DNA of 36,980 nucleotides from an uncultured Cloacibacillus sp. (GTDB lineage: Bacteria; Synergistota; Synergistia; Synergistales; Synergistaceae): positions 1 through 36,980 of the forward strand of contig CAKSWL010000001.1 of assembly GCA_934511335.1 (NCBI GenBank). Direction: 5' to 3'. Shown piece by piece: positions 24,576 to 32,561 of the stretch (position 1 is the first letter of the stretch; each line of letters starts with the position of its first letter). The notes under the pieces are model-generated. The model was not told the DNA's origin. It made no database searches and saw only the letters and a list, made by a program, of their open reading frames with translations. A program made the translations under genes and the position numbers.

Positions 24576-26648
24576 TTAGGCCTCCTTCTCCTGATTTTCG
24601 TCAAATGCTCTTATGATTAGGTTCCCAAATTTGTCAATACTAAACCATGTGTGCGGCGGCACTACTGTCGTAGAGTCCATTTGCTCGATTATGCAAGGCC
24701 CCTCTATATGTTCAGCCTGACCGAATTTGCCTCTGTCGTACACAGGGCAGTCGACGGCTCCGCATTCCTCGAAATATACTACGCGTCTGCCGCTCTCGGC
24801 CTGCGCTGGTTCGTCGGTTGAGAAGCCGAGTTCCGCGAGGTTCGGCTTCTTCACGATACCGGTGGCTTCACACCTAAAATTAACGAACTGCACCGAAGCG
24901 TTCGGGTTGTAATATCCGTAATTCTTCTCGTGGGCGGCAAAGAAGCCATGCTTCATTTTTTCAATATCGGCCGATGTTATATTTTCTGTCGGGATCTCCA
25001 CCTGAAGTTCATAATTTTGTCCTACGTAGCGCATTTCAGCGATACCATGAAATTTTCTGCGATCTTCTGGAACATTTTCTGAGTCAAGCCAATCTTCGCC
25101 TTCTTTTCGAAGGGATGACATGACTGCGTTTATTTGCTCTGGCGTAATCTCATCATAAGCGGTTATTGCCGTACGTACGTGGTTTTTCTTAATATCTGCG
25201 GTCAGCAGGCCTAGCGCACAGAGAGCTCCAGGGGCTGGGGGGATGAGTACTGTGCGAATCCCCATCTCCTGTGCAAGATGCACGGCATGGAGCGGCCCTG
25301 CGCCACCATACGCGACCAAAGTGAAATCAGAAGGGTTGTGCCCCTTTTCAACAGTGATGACACGTATGGCTCGAGCCATGTTCGAGTTGACGACCTTTAC
25401 TATGCCAAGCGCCGCATCTTCTGTTTCTATGCCCATCGGATCTGCTATCTTGTCTTTGACGGCTTTCTTTGAAAGCTCCGCATCGATCTTTAGCCTCCCA
25501 CCGAGTACATAATGAGGATTGATACGCCCCAGCACAAGGTTGGCGTCAGTGACGACGGGGTTTTCGTTGCCTAGACCGTAAGCAGCTGGCCCTGGATTTG
25601 CACCTGCGCTTTCCGGTCCGACTTTCAACGCGCCTGCGTTGTCTATCTGGGCAATGCTGCCTCCTCCGGCGCCTACGGCGTGGACATCTATCATCGGAAC
25701 GCCGGACGGCAGCCCACAGACCTTGCGTTTGGTCGTATATTCTGCGATGCCGTCCTTTACAAGGGAGACGTCTGTGCTTGTTCCACCCATGTCGTAAGTG
25801 ATAATATCCCTAAATCCGGCTGCCTCCGCTATATAAACTGCGCCCATAACTCCGGCGCTTGGGCCGGAAAGCGCTGTTTGAACCGGCGTTTGTATAGTAG
25901 ATGATATTGACATTACCCCTCCGTTTGATTGGGTGATGTATGGCTCTACAGTCACGCCGACGTCCTTGATTCTCTGCCTCAAATTATGTATATACATCTT
26001 CATACGGGGACCTAGATAAGAGTTGATAACCGTCGTGCTCAATCGTTCGAATTCTCTGAACTCGGGAAGGATAGTAGAAGAAACGGAATAATATACCTCC
26101 GGCCATACTTCCTTTATACATTCTTCTACAGCTTTTTCGTTACTGGCGTTTAGAAAAGAGAAAAGAAAACATACAGCCAACGACTCGACGCCCTGCTCCT
26201 TAAGACCTTGCAGGACGGCACGTACTTCATCGCGGTTTATTTCTTTAATGATGCGGCCTTTCGCCGTCACTCGCTCGCCGGCTTCCTTTCTCAACGACCT
26301 CCTCACCAATGTTTCAGGCTTGTCTTCCATAATATTGTATAGCGATGGGCGGGTCTGGCGCCCGATCTCTAAGAGGTCGCGGAATCCCTTCGTAGTTATA
26401 AGTGCAGTTTTCGCCCCTTTTCTTTCTATTATCATATTTGTGGCAACGGTTGTACCGTGTCCAAAATATTCGATTTCTTTTACAGGGACGCCGTAAAGCT
26501 CAAGTGTTTCCTTCGCCCCGTTCGCTATTGCAAGAGACTGGTCCTGTAGTGTTGACGAAAGTTTATAAGTATAGTATTTGCCGTTTTCAGAATTTAGCAG
26601 CGTGACGTCAGTGAATGTACCTCCAACATCTATACCTATCCTGTACAT
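24576..26648 (-). CDS. Hydantoinase A/oxoprolinase-type subunit (HyuA-like)
   Basis: The 690-residue ATP-binding subunit has the ASKHA-type phosphate loop RIGIDVGGTFTDV at residues 3-15, HGTTVATNMIIERKGA, a second phosphate loop ITYDMGGTSTDVSLV near 293-307, and VAYGGAGPLHAVHLA. The C-terminal third matches the hydantoinase A C-terminal domain. It activates the substrate with ATP in the HyuAB reaction. It is the first gene of the six-gene minus-strand operon behind a good promoter (26735-26764). The substrate is unknown; N-methylhydantoin, oxolactams and related rings are options. Confidence 0.93.
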   Translation of the reverse strand: MYRIGIDVGGTFTDVTLLNSENGKYYTYKLSSTLQDQSLAIANGAKETLELYGVPVKEIEYFGHGTTVATNMIIERKGAKTALITTKGFRDLLEIGRQTRPSLYNIMEDKPETLVRRSLRKEAGERVTAKGRIIKEINRDEVRAVLQGLKEQGVESLAVCFLFSFLNASNEKAVEECIKEVWPEVYYSVSSTILPEFREFERLSTTVINSYLGPRMKMYIHNLRQRIKDVGVTVEPYITQSNGGVMSISSTIQTPVQTALSGPSAGVMGAVYIAEAAGFRDIITYDMGGTSTDVSLVKDGIAEYTTKRKVCGLPSGVPMIDVHAVGAGGGSIAQIDNAGALKVGPESAGANPGPAAYGLGNENPVVTDANLVLGRINPHYVLGGRLKIDAELSKKAVKDKIADPMGIETEDAALGIVKVVNSNMARAIRVITVEKGHNPSDFTLVAYGGAGPLHAVHLAQEMGIRTVLIPPAPGALCALGLLTADIKKNHVRTAITAYDEITPEQINAVMSSLRKEGEDWLDSENVPEDRRKFHGIAEMRYVGQNYELQVEIPTENITSADIEKMKHGFFAAHEKNYGYYNPNASVQFVNFRCEATGIVKKPNLAELGFSTDEPAQAESGRRVVYFEECGAVDCPVYDRGKFGQAEHIEGPCIIEQMDSTTVVPPHTWFSIDKFGNLIIRAFDENQEKEA

Positions 26649-26734
26649 GGCTTTCAGCGCTCCTTTTTATAGAATTACAGCCAAAGCTGTTGTGTCTGCT
26701 GAGTGGCTCGTCATGAACTTTTTAGAACAAATAA

Positions 26735-26764
26735 AGTATATACTACTACAATTGTATTTGTCAA
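26735..26764 (-). promoter_or_regulatory. Promoter of the hyuA-like operon, dyad in the spacer
   Basis: On the minus strand TTGACA (26759-26764) is an exact -35 box. It is followed after 18 bases by TATACT (26735-26740). The palindrome TACAATTGTA sits in the spacer, where a bound repressor would block polymerase. Confidence 0.65.
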
Positions 26765-26831
26765 TAAGTGGTATTATGATTTTTTAACTCAATTTAAAAT
26801 TATTCCTCCCTTATTTTTATATAAAAAGTAT

Positions 26832-26860
26832 TTGATACAAAAAATGTATTGTGATATACT
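26832..26860 (+). promoter_or_regulatory. Promoter of the glycerate kinase gene set
   Basis: TTGATA (26832-26837) and TATACT (26855-26860) are 17 bases apart. The spacer holds ATACA and TGTAT half-sites of a dyad. The 5' untranslated part would be about 110 bases. Confidence 0.6.
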
Positions 26861-26975
26861 TTACTACGCTGAGTTTGAGTTTGATCGTCATTTTCTTTTT
26901 AGGCTAAGAGCGCTGAGTCTACACAGGCGCAAAAGGCTGTTTAATGGCTGTCTATGGAAAATGGGGGGCAATTCT

Positions 26976-28382
26976 ATGGAAAGAAAAATAAAGAATTATG
27001 ATGCACTCATTCGTTCCGGCGATGTTTCTTCCAGAAAAATTGTATTGGATATAGCTGAATATACTTTAAAACGTCTCGACTCTTACGAACGAATGAAATC
27101 GATGATGAGGATGGAAGGTTCGAAGCTAGTTATAGGCACACGTACATGGGATCTTGCTGAAAAGCGGAATATATATTTTATCGGCGCAGGTAAAGCATGC
27201 AACGCCATGGCCAAGGCGGTCGACGAGGTCGTTGACGGGTATCTTACTGATGGCATAGCCGTTGTAAAAATACATGAGCCGTCCGATTTTTTTAAGAAGA
27301 TCCGTATCCGTGTTGGAGGACATCCCATCCCAAACCAAGCCGGATTTGAGGCGTGTAAAGAGATTTTTGAGCTGGTCGACGGCGCATCGAGCAACGATTT
27401 ATTTATATGTGCCATGAGCGGAGGATCGTCAGCACTGATGAGTTGTCCTGTTGAAGGATTGACTTTGCAGGACGAGATAGATACTACCAACGTACTGCTT
27501 AAGTCCGGAGCAGGAATATCAGAGATAAATTCAGTTCGCAGACACATTTCACGCATGAACGGAGGACGTCTCGCACAAAGAATAGCAGAAAAAGGTGCGG
27601 AGCTTATAGGCTTTAATATCAGCGACGCAGTGTCGCGCCCTCCGACAGGTGATATATCTGTGCCATGTCCAGATTTTACAGCAACGCCAATAGGTCCTGA
27701 TCCTACAACGCTTGCAGACGCCGTCTACGTGATAAGGAAGTACGGACTTGAGAAAAAGATTCCCCCGAACGTGCTCGCATACCTCTTGTCATGTGCACCT
27801 GAGGGAGAAACGCCGAAAGGCTTCCCACAAAATACTTACTACCAGATTAACACATTGCCGGATTCTTGTGTTTACGCTATGGAGGCTGCAAAGAGGATGG
27901 GGCTGGACGCATTTGTATTGAGCACGTCCATCGAAAGCGAGGCGAAGGAGGTTGGTTCCATGATGGCCTCAATCGCTCGCGAGATTCAAGAATACAGCCG
28001 ACCATTCCCTGCTCCATGTGTAGTAATCAGTGCGGGTGAAGCTGTCACCACAATCTTGGACGACAACGGAATAAAAGGGCATGGCGGTCCGTCGCAGGAA
28101 ATGACGCTAGGATTTGCTACGACAACATGCATGGCCAATGGGTCTTGCCTTCTGTCAATTGATACCGAAGGGACGGACGGCACGACAACCGCCGCCGGTG
28201 GAATAACGGATTCTCATACAAAAGAAATGATAGAGGCGGCGGGAATGGATCCTTATGCGGCTTTACGTGGACACGCTAGCTTTGAGGCGCTCTCAGCGGC
28301 GGAGGCAACCGTAGTTACAGGTAATACCGGAACCAATATATGCGACCTCAATATACTTTATGTTCCTGCCAAAAACTTATAA
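26976..28382 (+). CDS. Glycerate 2-kinase (MOFRL/GckA family)
   Basis: The 468-residue enzyme phosphorylates glycerate to 2-phosphoglycerate. The DUF4147 N-terminal domain shows FIGAGKACNAMAKAVDE, GHPIPNQAGFEACKEI and FICAMSGGSSALMSCP. The C-terminal MOFRL domain shows GGPSQEMTLGFA, SIDTEGTDGTTTAAGG and the final TGTNICDLNILYV. The ATG at 26976 is seven bases after GGGGGG; the frame is open further upstream but runs into the promoter. It heads the plus-strand set and is 25 bases from the enolase paralogue, a pairing that points to 2-phosphoglycerate as a pathway intermediate. Confidence 0.92.
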   Translation: MERKIKNYDALIRSGDVSSRKIVLDIAEYTLKRLDSYERMKSMMRMEGSKLVIGTRTWDLAEKRNIYFIGAGKACNAMAKAVDEVVDGYLTDGIAVVKIHEPSDFFKKIRIRVGGHPIPNQAGFEACKEIFELVDGASSNDLFICAMSGGSSALMSCPVEGLTLQDEIDTTNVLLKSGAGISEINSVRRHISRMNGGRLAQRIAEKGAELIGFNISDAVSRPPTGDISVPCPDFTATPIGPDPTTLADAVYVIRKYGLEKKIPPNVLAYLLSCAPEGETPKGFPQNTYYQINTLPDSCVYAMEAAKRMGLDAFVLSTSIESEAKEVGSMMASIAREIQEYSRPFPAPCVVISAGEAVTTILDDNGIKGHGGPSQEMTLGFATTTCMANGSCLLSIDTEGTDGTTTAAGGITDSHTKEMIEAAGMDPYAALRGHASFEALSAAEATVVTGNTGTNICDLNILYVPAKNL

Positions 28383-28407
28383 GAGATATATGAGAGGGTG
28401 GTAAACC

Positions 28408-29666
28408 TTGAATACGGACAGACAGATAAAAACTATAAAGGCGCGCCAAATTCTTGATTGTAAAGCAAGACGACTGGCGGCGATATTGGCAGGGGCTCAG
28501 CTCCGACAGGGACCTCTGTCGGTATGCACGAGTCGTATATAATACGCGACGGCGTGGAGGGTGAATATGCCGGTATGGGGGTCCACAGGGCCGCACGCAT
28601 CGTAGAAGACATTATCGCTCCACAACTTATCGGCATGGATGTGTGCGACCAGCAGGCGATTGATGAAACGATGCTTGCTCTTGACGGTACCCCCAATAAG
28701 AGCAATCTCGGCGGAAATTCGATCTACAGCGTCTCTATTGCATGCCTGCGAGCCGCAGCTGCTGCAAACCACGTTCCAGTCTACAGGTATGTCGCAGGCA
28801 CTACTATAAAGCAAATCCCACTTCCTACATTCAATGTAGTAAACGGCGGTCGATATAAGCATCTAACACAGTCGTTTAACGAATTTATGATAGCGCCGTA
28901 TAAAGCCGAGAACATTGAGGAAGCCGTCCTGATAGCCGTTTCAGTATACCAGCGCCTAGAATCGGTGATCACCCGATACCTAAAGGGAGAGAGCCCTTCG
29001 CTGGGTGGCTCCTATGGATGGGCTGCTCCCAGCGACGACCCATACGAGGTATTAGCTCTTATATGCGAAGCTGTGGATTTATGCGGCTACTCCGATAAGG
29101 TCGCATATTGCTTAGACTGCGCGTCGAGCGAAATGTACGATAAGAGTAACGACACGTATGAATTGAAAGGCAAAAGGGTGAAGGCCGATGATATTATAGA
29201 AGAAGTCTCGATGCTGAGTGAAAAATTCAACCTTATTTTCGTTGAAGATATTCTCGACGAAAACGACTGGAACGGCTTTGCGCGTGCGCATAGGCATCTT
29301 CACAGGACGAATATAATCGGCGACGATTTCATCGTTACAAATGTAGAACGTCTAAAGAGGGCATACGAAGCGAATTCAATCGATGGGTTTATATTGAAAC
29401 CAAATCAGGTCGGTACTATTACAAAGGCTTTGTGCGCCTACAGATTTGCCGCCGAACATGGACTTTTGGCGATTCCCTCCGGGCGTTCCGGCGGAACAGT
29501 TGGAGATATCATAGCCGACCTTTCAATTGGGCTGTCTTCCGAAATTTCAAAAAACGGCGCTCCGAAATCAGGAGAGCGTCTTGACAAGATAAACGCCTTG
29601 TTGCGCGCAAGCAGTGAGAATCCTGGATGTACTTTCTGCGATTTCAGCGGCATAGTCAAATTCTAA
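28408..29666 (+). pseudogene. Enolase-superfamily paralogue, frameshifted near its N-terminus
   Basis: A TTG at 28408 behind GAGGGTGG opens a frame reading IKTIKARQILD, the standard enolase beginning. It loses homology near 28466, and the match resumes in another frame at TGGDIGRGSAPTGTSVGMHE and runs to 29666. A small non-triplet deletion is the likely cause. The remaining ATG at 28524 has no ribosome-binding site and would drop the first 40 or so residues. The metal ligands (LDCASSE, FVEDILDEND, GDDFIVTN) and both lysines (ILKPNQVG, KSGERLDKIN) are kept. However, the VGDEGG motif is replaced by LGGSYG, and the active-site His of SHRSGET and of GGxHA are gone, so it is unlikely to be a true enolase. 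Confidence 0.75.
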
Positions 29667-29683
29667 GACGGCCATGAATGTTC

Positions 29684-29730
29684 GCCGCCGCTCCATCTCA
29701 TACGAGAGGAACGACGGCGCTGGCTTTTTG
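29684..29730 (+). terminator. Probable terminator after the enolase paralogue
   Basis: Arms at about 29684-29699 and 29704-29718 pair over most positions with a few mismatches, followed by GGCTTTTTG. It separates the enolase paralogue from the regulator gene, which then needs its own promoter or read-through. Confidence 0.5.
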
Positions 29731-29836
29731 CCGTATTTTAGAGAATATGCTTATTATTCACCGGGCGATGTACGCAGTCTTGCGTTATCATTTATAATAG
29801 ACGGAGAAGAAATACAACGCAGGGGAAAGTGTTTGG

Positions 29837-30685
29837 ATGAGTGATTTTTTTGAAAACATCAGAAAATTATACGCAGGCTTGACGAATACGCAAAAACAAG
29901 TTGCGGATTTTATACTTGATCATCCGGACGCCGTAGCGTTCAAACGCCTTGAAGAGCTCTCAATGATGATAGGTGTCAGCACTACTTCCGTCATACGTTT
30001 TGCTCGTTCCGTAGGATACAAAGGTTACACCGATATGCAGCAGGACATGCAGCAGAGTATTGTCGGCAAGGCCAGCCTGCCGGACCGCCTTATCGATGCA
30101 GTGAAGTCCACCAAGCAGGACAAGCTCCTGATAGACGCTTTTCAGCGGGATATAGACAATATTACCGCTACGCTGCATCTGCTGTCAGAATATGACCTAG
30201 CTCGCACAGTCTCGGGGATCATTGCGGCACAGAATATTTATGTTCTTGGCACAAGGGGAAATTTTTCAGTAGCACATTATCTTGGCTACCGCTTGGGACA
30301 GATAAAACGCGGGGTGCGTCTGGTATCAGGGCTGGGAATGGATTATCCCGAAGAGATTTCAAGCGTAAAACGCGGCGATCTGTGTATTGCATTTCTAACC
30401 CCGCGTTATTCACGCATGACGGCTAATCTGGTAGCGTGGATGAAACAAAGAGGCGTGACGATAGTATTGTTCACCAAAGAAGGCAGCTGTGAAATTAGCC
30501 CGTACGGAGATGTAATTCTTCAATGCAGGACAGATGGCATTTCTTATAAGAGCTCGCTGATTGCACTTTTTGCCGTTTGTAATTATATTTTAGCGGCAGT
30601 GGCTCTGCAAAGTCATGACGAAGCCATGGAAATGCTTGCGCAGACGGAGGAGTTGCTTGGACAAGGCTTTTTCCTGGGATTATAG
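29837..30685 (+). CDS. RpiR/MurR family transcriptional regulator
   Basis: The 282-residue regulator has an N-terminal helix-turn-helix domain (about 1-77) with LTNTQKQVADFILDHPDAVA and MMIGVSTTSVIRFARSVGYKG. A C-terminal SIS domain (about 120-260) follows with NIYVLGTRGNFSVAHYLGYRL and GDLCIAFLTPRYSRMT. SIS domains of this family bind phosphorylated sugars or acids. It stands next to the glycerate kinase set and is the best candidate for control of the divergent promoters at 26735-26860, perhaps responding to a phosphoglycerate-like ligand; that is inference. AGGGGAAA precedes the ATG. Confidence 0.9.
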   Translation: MSDFFENIRKLYAGLTNTQKQVADFILDHPDAVAFKRLEELSMMIGVSTTSVIRFARSVGYKGYTDMQQDMQQSIVGKASLPDRLIDAVKSTKQDKLLIDAFQRDIDNITATLHLLSEYDLARTVSGIIAAQNIYVLGTRGNFSVAHYLGYRLGQIKRGVRLVSGLGMDYPEEISSVKRGDLCIAFLTPRYSRMTANLVAWMKQRGVTIVLFTKEGSCEISPYGDVILQCRTDGISYKSSLIALFAVCNYILAAVALQSHDEAMEMLAQTEELLGQGFFLGL

Positions 30686-31425
30686 ACCTTCTTTTTATAA
30701 GTAGCTGTTTTGTTACGCTGCTAAGCTGATCCTCTTGGCCCGAGAAAATATCACTATCTTTCTTCATGTGCGACATCACCTACGGCAGAGCCGATAGTAA
30801 TTTCCCCCGCCGGAGGTGATCCGCGGCAGCCCTGCGGGCCGACGCGACGCCTGCTTTATCTTTTGCGGTGATGCCGGTATACGCCTTTTGCGGCGTCGCT
30901 GCCTCTCTCATCAATATCGCCCCGCCGTTGTGTATGACATAGACGACTCCTCCGCAGTCTCCCTTACTTTTAGAGTACGTCTTGGAACGAAGAGGACGCT
31001 GTCCGCCTCTTCGGGCGTGGATAGATGTCCGTTGCATGATTAGGCGAACGAAAAAATAGTACGGCGGCCGCTGTAAACGGACAACGGCAGGCCATATCGA
31101 AGGATCCCCTGCTTTTGGCGCTCTCTGTCGATCCAAACAGTCATGCACTCTCAGTAAAGAAAGCACCGGCAACGCTGCCTGCGGCATCGTCTATATAGGC
31201 GTGCAGAGCGGCGGAATCGCGGCCGCTCTCTAAACCACCGTTGCTCGCCTGTGTCAGTCTGCCGCGTGATACCGGCAGAGGCCTTTCTTGGATGTGGACG
31301 GTACGGTTTAGGCTTGTTCTCCGCCGCTTTAAGCCCGCGCCGCAGAAGAACGGTCCACCGATATGCCATCTATTTTGTTCAGCCGCTCTGTAAAGTGAGA
31401 GAAATTGTGGCAATAGTAATAGTTG
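30686..31425. other. Intergenic region at the right edge of the AT-rich block
   Basis: About 740 bases without an intact gene, carrying a decayed transposase (see 31040-31345). Below it, 30780-31000 has coding-like minus-strand stretches in shifting frames, for example CGGVVYVIHNGGAILMREA, which I cannot assign. Composition changes back to GC-rich here. Confidence 0.5.
31040..31345 (-). pseudogene. Degenerate transposase with integrase catalytic region (IS481/ISNCY-like)
   Basis: Three minus-strand pieces in different frames recall a DDE integrase-type transposase: KPKPYRPHPRKASAG leading to TRQTDTGEQRWFRE (family: GELVQxDxSxHxWFE), then DSAALHAYIDDAAGSVAGAF (family: LHxxIDDAxxxILGxxF), then GILRYGLPLSVYSGRRTIFS (family: GIPxxxYSDRxTIF). 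The stretch between the last two is deleted. No terminal repeats were found. The family call is by motif memory, so it is tentative; the status as a remnant is firmer. Confidence 0.55.
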
Positions 31426-31463
31426 AGGCGGGAGGCCGGGGGATGTTCCCCGGCCTCCCGCCT
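31426..31463 (-). terminator. Terminator after the ornithine carbamoyltransferase gene
   Basis: A perfect 16-bp GC-rich stem pairs 31426-31441 with 31448-31463 around a six-base loop, just downstream of the gene. The T run on the minus strand is weak (AACTATTACTATTG). Confidence 0.7.
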
Positions 31464-31486
31464 GATTTTAGTGTGATAAGTGGGGC

Positions 31487-32440
31487 TTAGAAATTTCCGA
31501 TGCTGGCGACCATTACCGCTTTGATGGTGTGCATGCGGTTTTCGGCTTCGTCAAACTGTCTCGCGTGGCGTGACTCGAAGACGTCTTCCGTGACTTCGTT
31601 GCCTTTTACCGCAGGGAGGCAGTGCAGGAAGATCACGTCGTCGTTTTCTGTGGCGGCGATCAGCTCTTTGTTTACCTGGTAGGGTTTCAGCATCAATTTG
31701 CGCTCGGCGGCCTTGGCCTCTTCGCCCATCGACGCCCAAACGTCGGTGTAGATGGCGTCGGCGCCTTTGACGGCGGCTTTGGGGTCGTCGGTTACGGTGA
31801 TCGTCGCGCCTGATTCGCAGTCTTTCGCGATCTGTTCACACTCGGCGACGAGGGCGGGATCGGGGAAGAGTTCCTTCGGCGAGCCGATGACAAAATGCAT
31901 GCCCATCTTCGCGGCGCCGATCATCAGCGAGTTGGCGACGTTGTTGCGGCCGTCGCCGACGTAGACGAGTCTGATGCCCTTGAGGCGGCCGAAGTTCTCA
32001 CGAATGGTGAGGAAGTCGGCGAGTACCTGCGTCGGGTGGTAGTCGTCGGTGAGACCGTTCCACACGGGGACGCCGGCGTACTTCGCGAGGTCTTCCACGA
32101 CCTGCTGGCTGAATCCGCGGAATTCGATGCCGTCGAACATGCGGCCAAGGACGCGCGCAGTGTCGGCGACGTCTTCTTTATGACCGAGCTGGATGTCGTT
32201 TTTCCCCAGATATTCGGGGTGTCCGCCCTCGTCGATGGCGGCGACGGTGAAGGCGCAGCGGGTGCGGGTCGAGGGTTTTTCAAAGATGAGCGCGACGTTT
32301 TTGCGCTCAAGAAGGTTGCCCTTTATTCCGGCGCGTTTCTTGTTTTTAAGATCCGTCGCGAGATCGAGGAGATAGTTGATCTCTTCGGGCGTATGGTGCT
32401 TGAGAGAGATGAGGTGACGGTTGCGAAGATTCACAGGCAT
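31487..32440 (-). CDS. arcB: Ornithine carbamoyltransferase, probably catabolic
   Basis: The enzyme interconverts citrulline plus phosphate with ornithine plus carbamoyl phosphate. It has 317 residues. The carbamoyl-phosphate motif STRTR is at 57-61, and the ornithine-side motif HCLP is at 273-276. [26 protein letters not shown] is typical. The gene follows arcA, so I read it as the arginine deiminase pathway enzyme rather than anabolic argF; sequence alone does not decide this. The carbamate kinase and antiporter genes are not in the window. GGGAG precedes the ATG. Confidence 0.93.
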   Translation of the reverse strand: MPVNLRNRHLISLKHHTPEEINYLLDLATDLKNKKRAGIKGNLLERKNVALIFEKPSTRTRCAFTVAAIDEGGHPEYLGKNDIQLGHKEDVADTARVLGRMFDGIEFRGFSQQVVEDLAKYAGVPVWNGLTDDYHPTQVLADFLTIRENFGRLKGIRLVYVGDGRNNVANSLMIGAAKMGMHFVIGSPKELFPDPALVAECEQIAKDCESGATITVTDDPKAAVKGADAIYTDVWASMGEEAKAAERKLMLKPYQVNKELIAATENDDVIFLHCLPAVKGNEVTEDVFESRHARQFDEAENRMHTIKAVMVASIGNF

Positions 32441-32561
32441 AGATAATTGCTCCCTTCAGATTTGATATTTCGTATTATTTCTGGCATGTATATTACTGCC
32501 TTTTTAGAGATTTATAAATAATTTTTATTAAAAATTTTAATATCAACTACGTTTTATAATC
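32441..32561 (-). promoter_or_regulatory. arcA-arcB spacer with possible internal promoter
   Basis: The 121-base spacer is AT-rich. On the minus strand it shows TTGATA followed after 17 bases by AATTAT, and a near-palindrome ATTAAAATTTTTAAT. This may be an internal promoter or a regulator site (ArgR boxes are AT-rich palindromes); neither is certain. Confidence 0.35.

Larger units (their letters stand above)
26649..26975. other. Divergent control region of the catabolic block
   Basis: 327 AT-rich bases separate hyuA-like (minus) from glycerate kinase (plus). They hold two back-to-back promoters and symmetric motifs: AAAGTATAT at 26733-26741 and its exact reverse complement at 26854-26862, and the palindrome TACAATTGTA at 26747-26756. 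These are candidate operator sites for the RpiR-type regulator encoded downstream. Confidence 0.6.

Noticed and set aside
24576..26648. Acetone carboxylase for the HyuAB pair.
   Set aside because: The third small subunit gene is missing and the context lacks ketone-metabolism genes, so the broader hydantoinase/oxoprolinase call is safer.
18605..30685. Integrated plasmid or prophage as the source of the AT-rich block.
   Set aside because: No integrase, phage structural gene, replication gene, tRNA target or flanking direct repeat was found; only one transposase relic.
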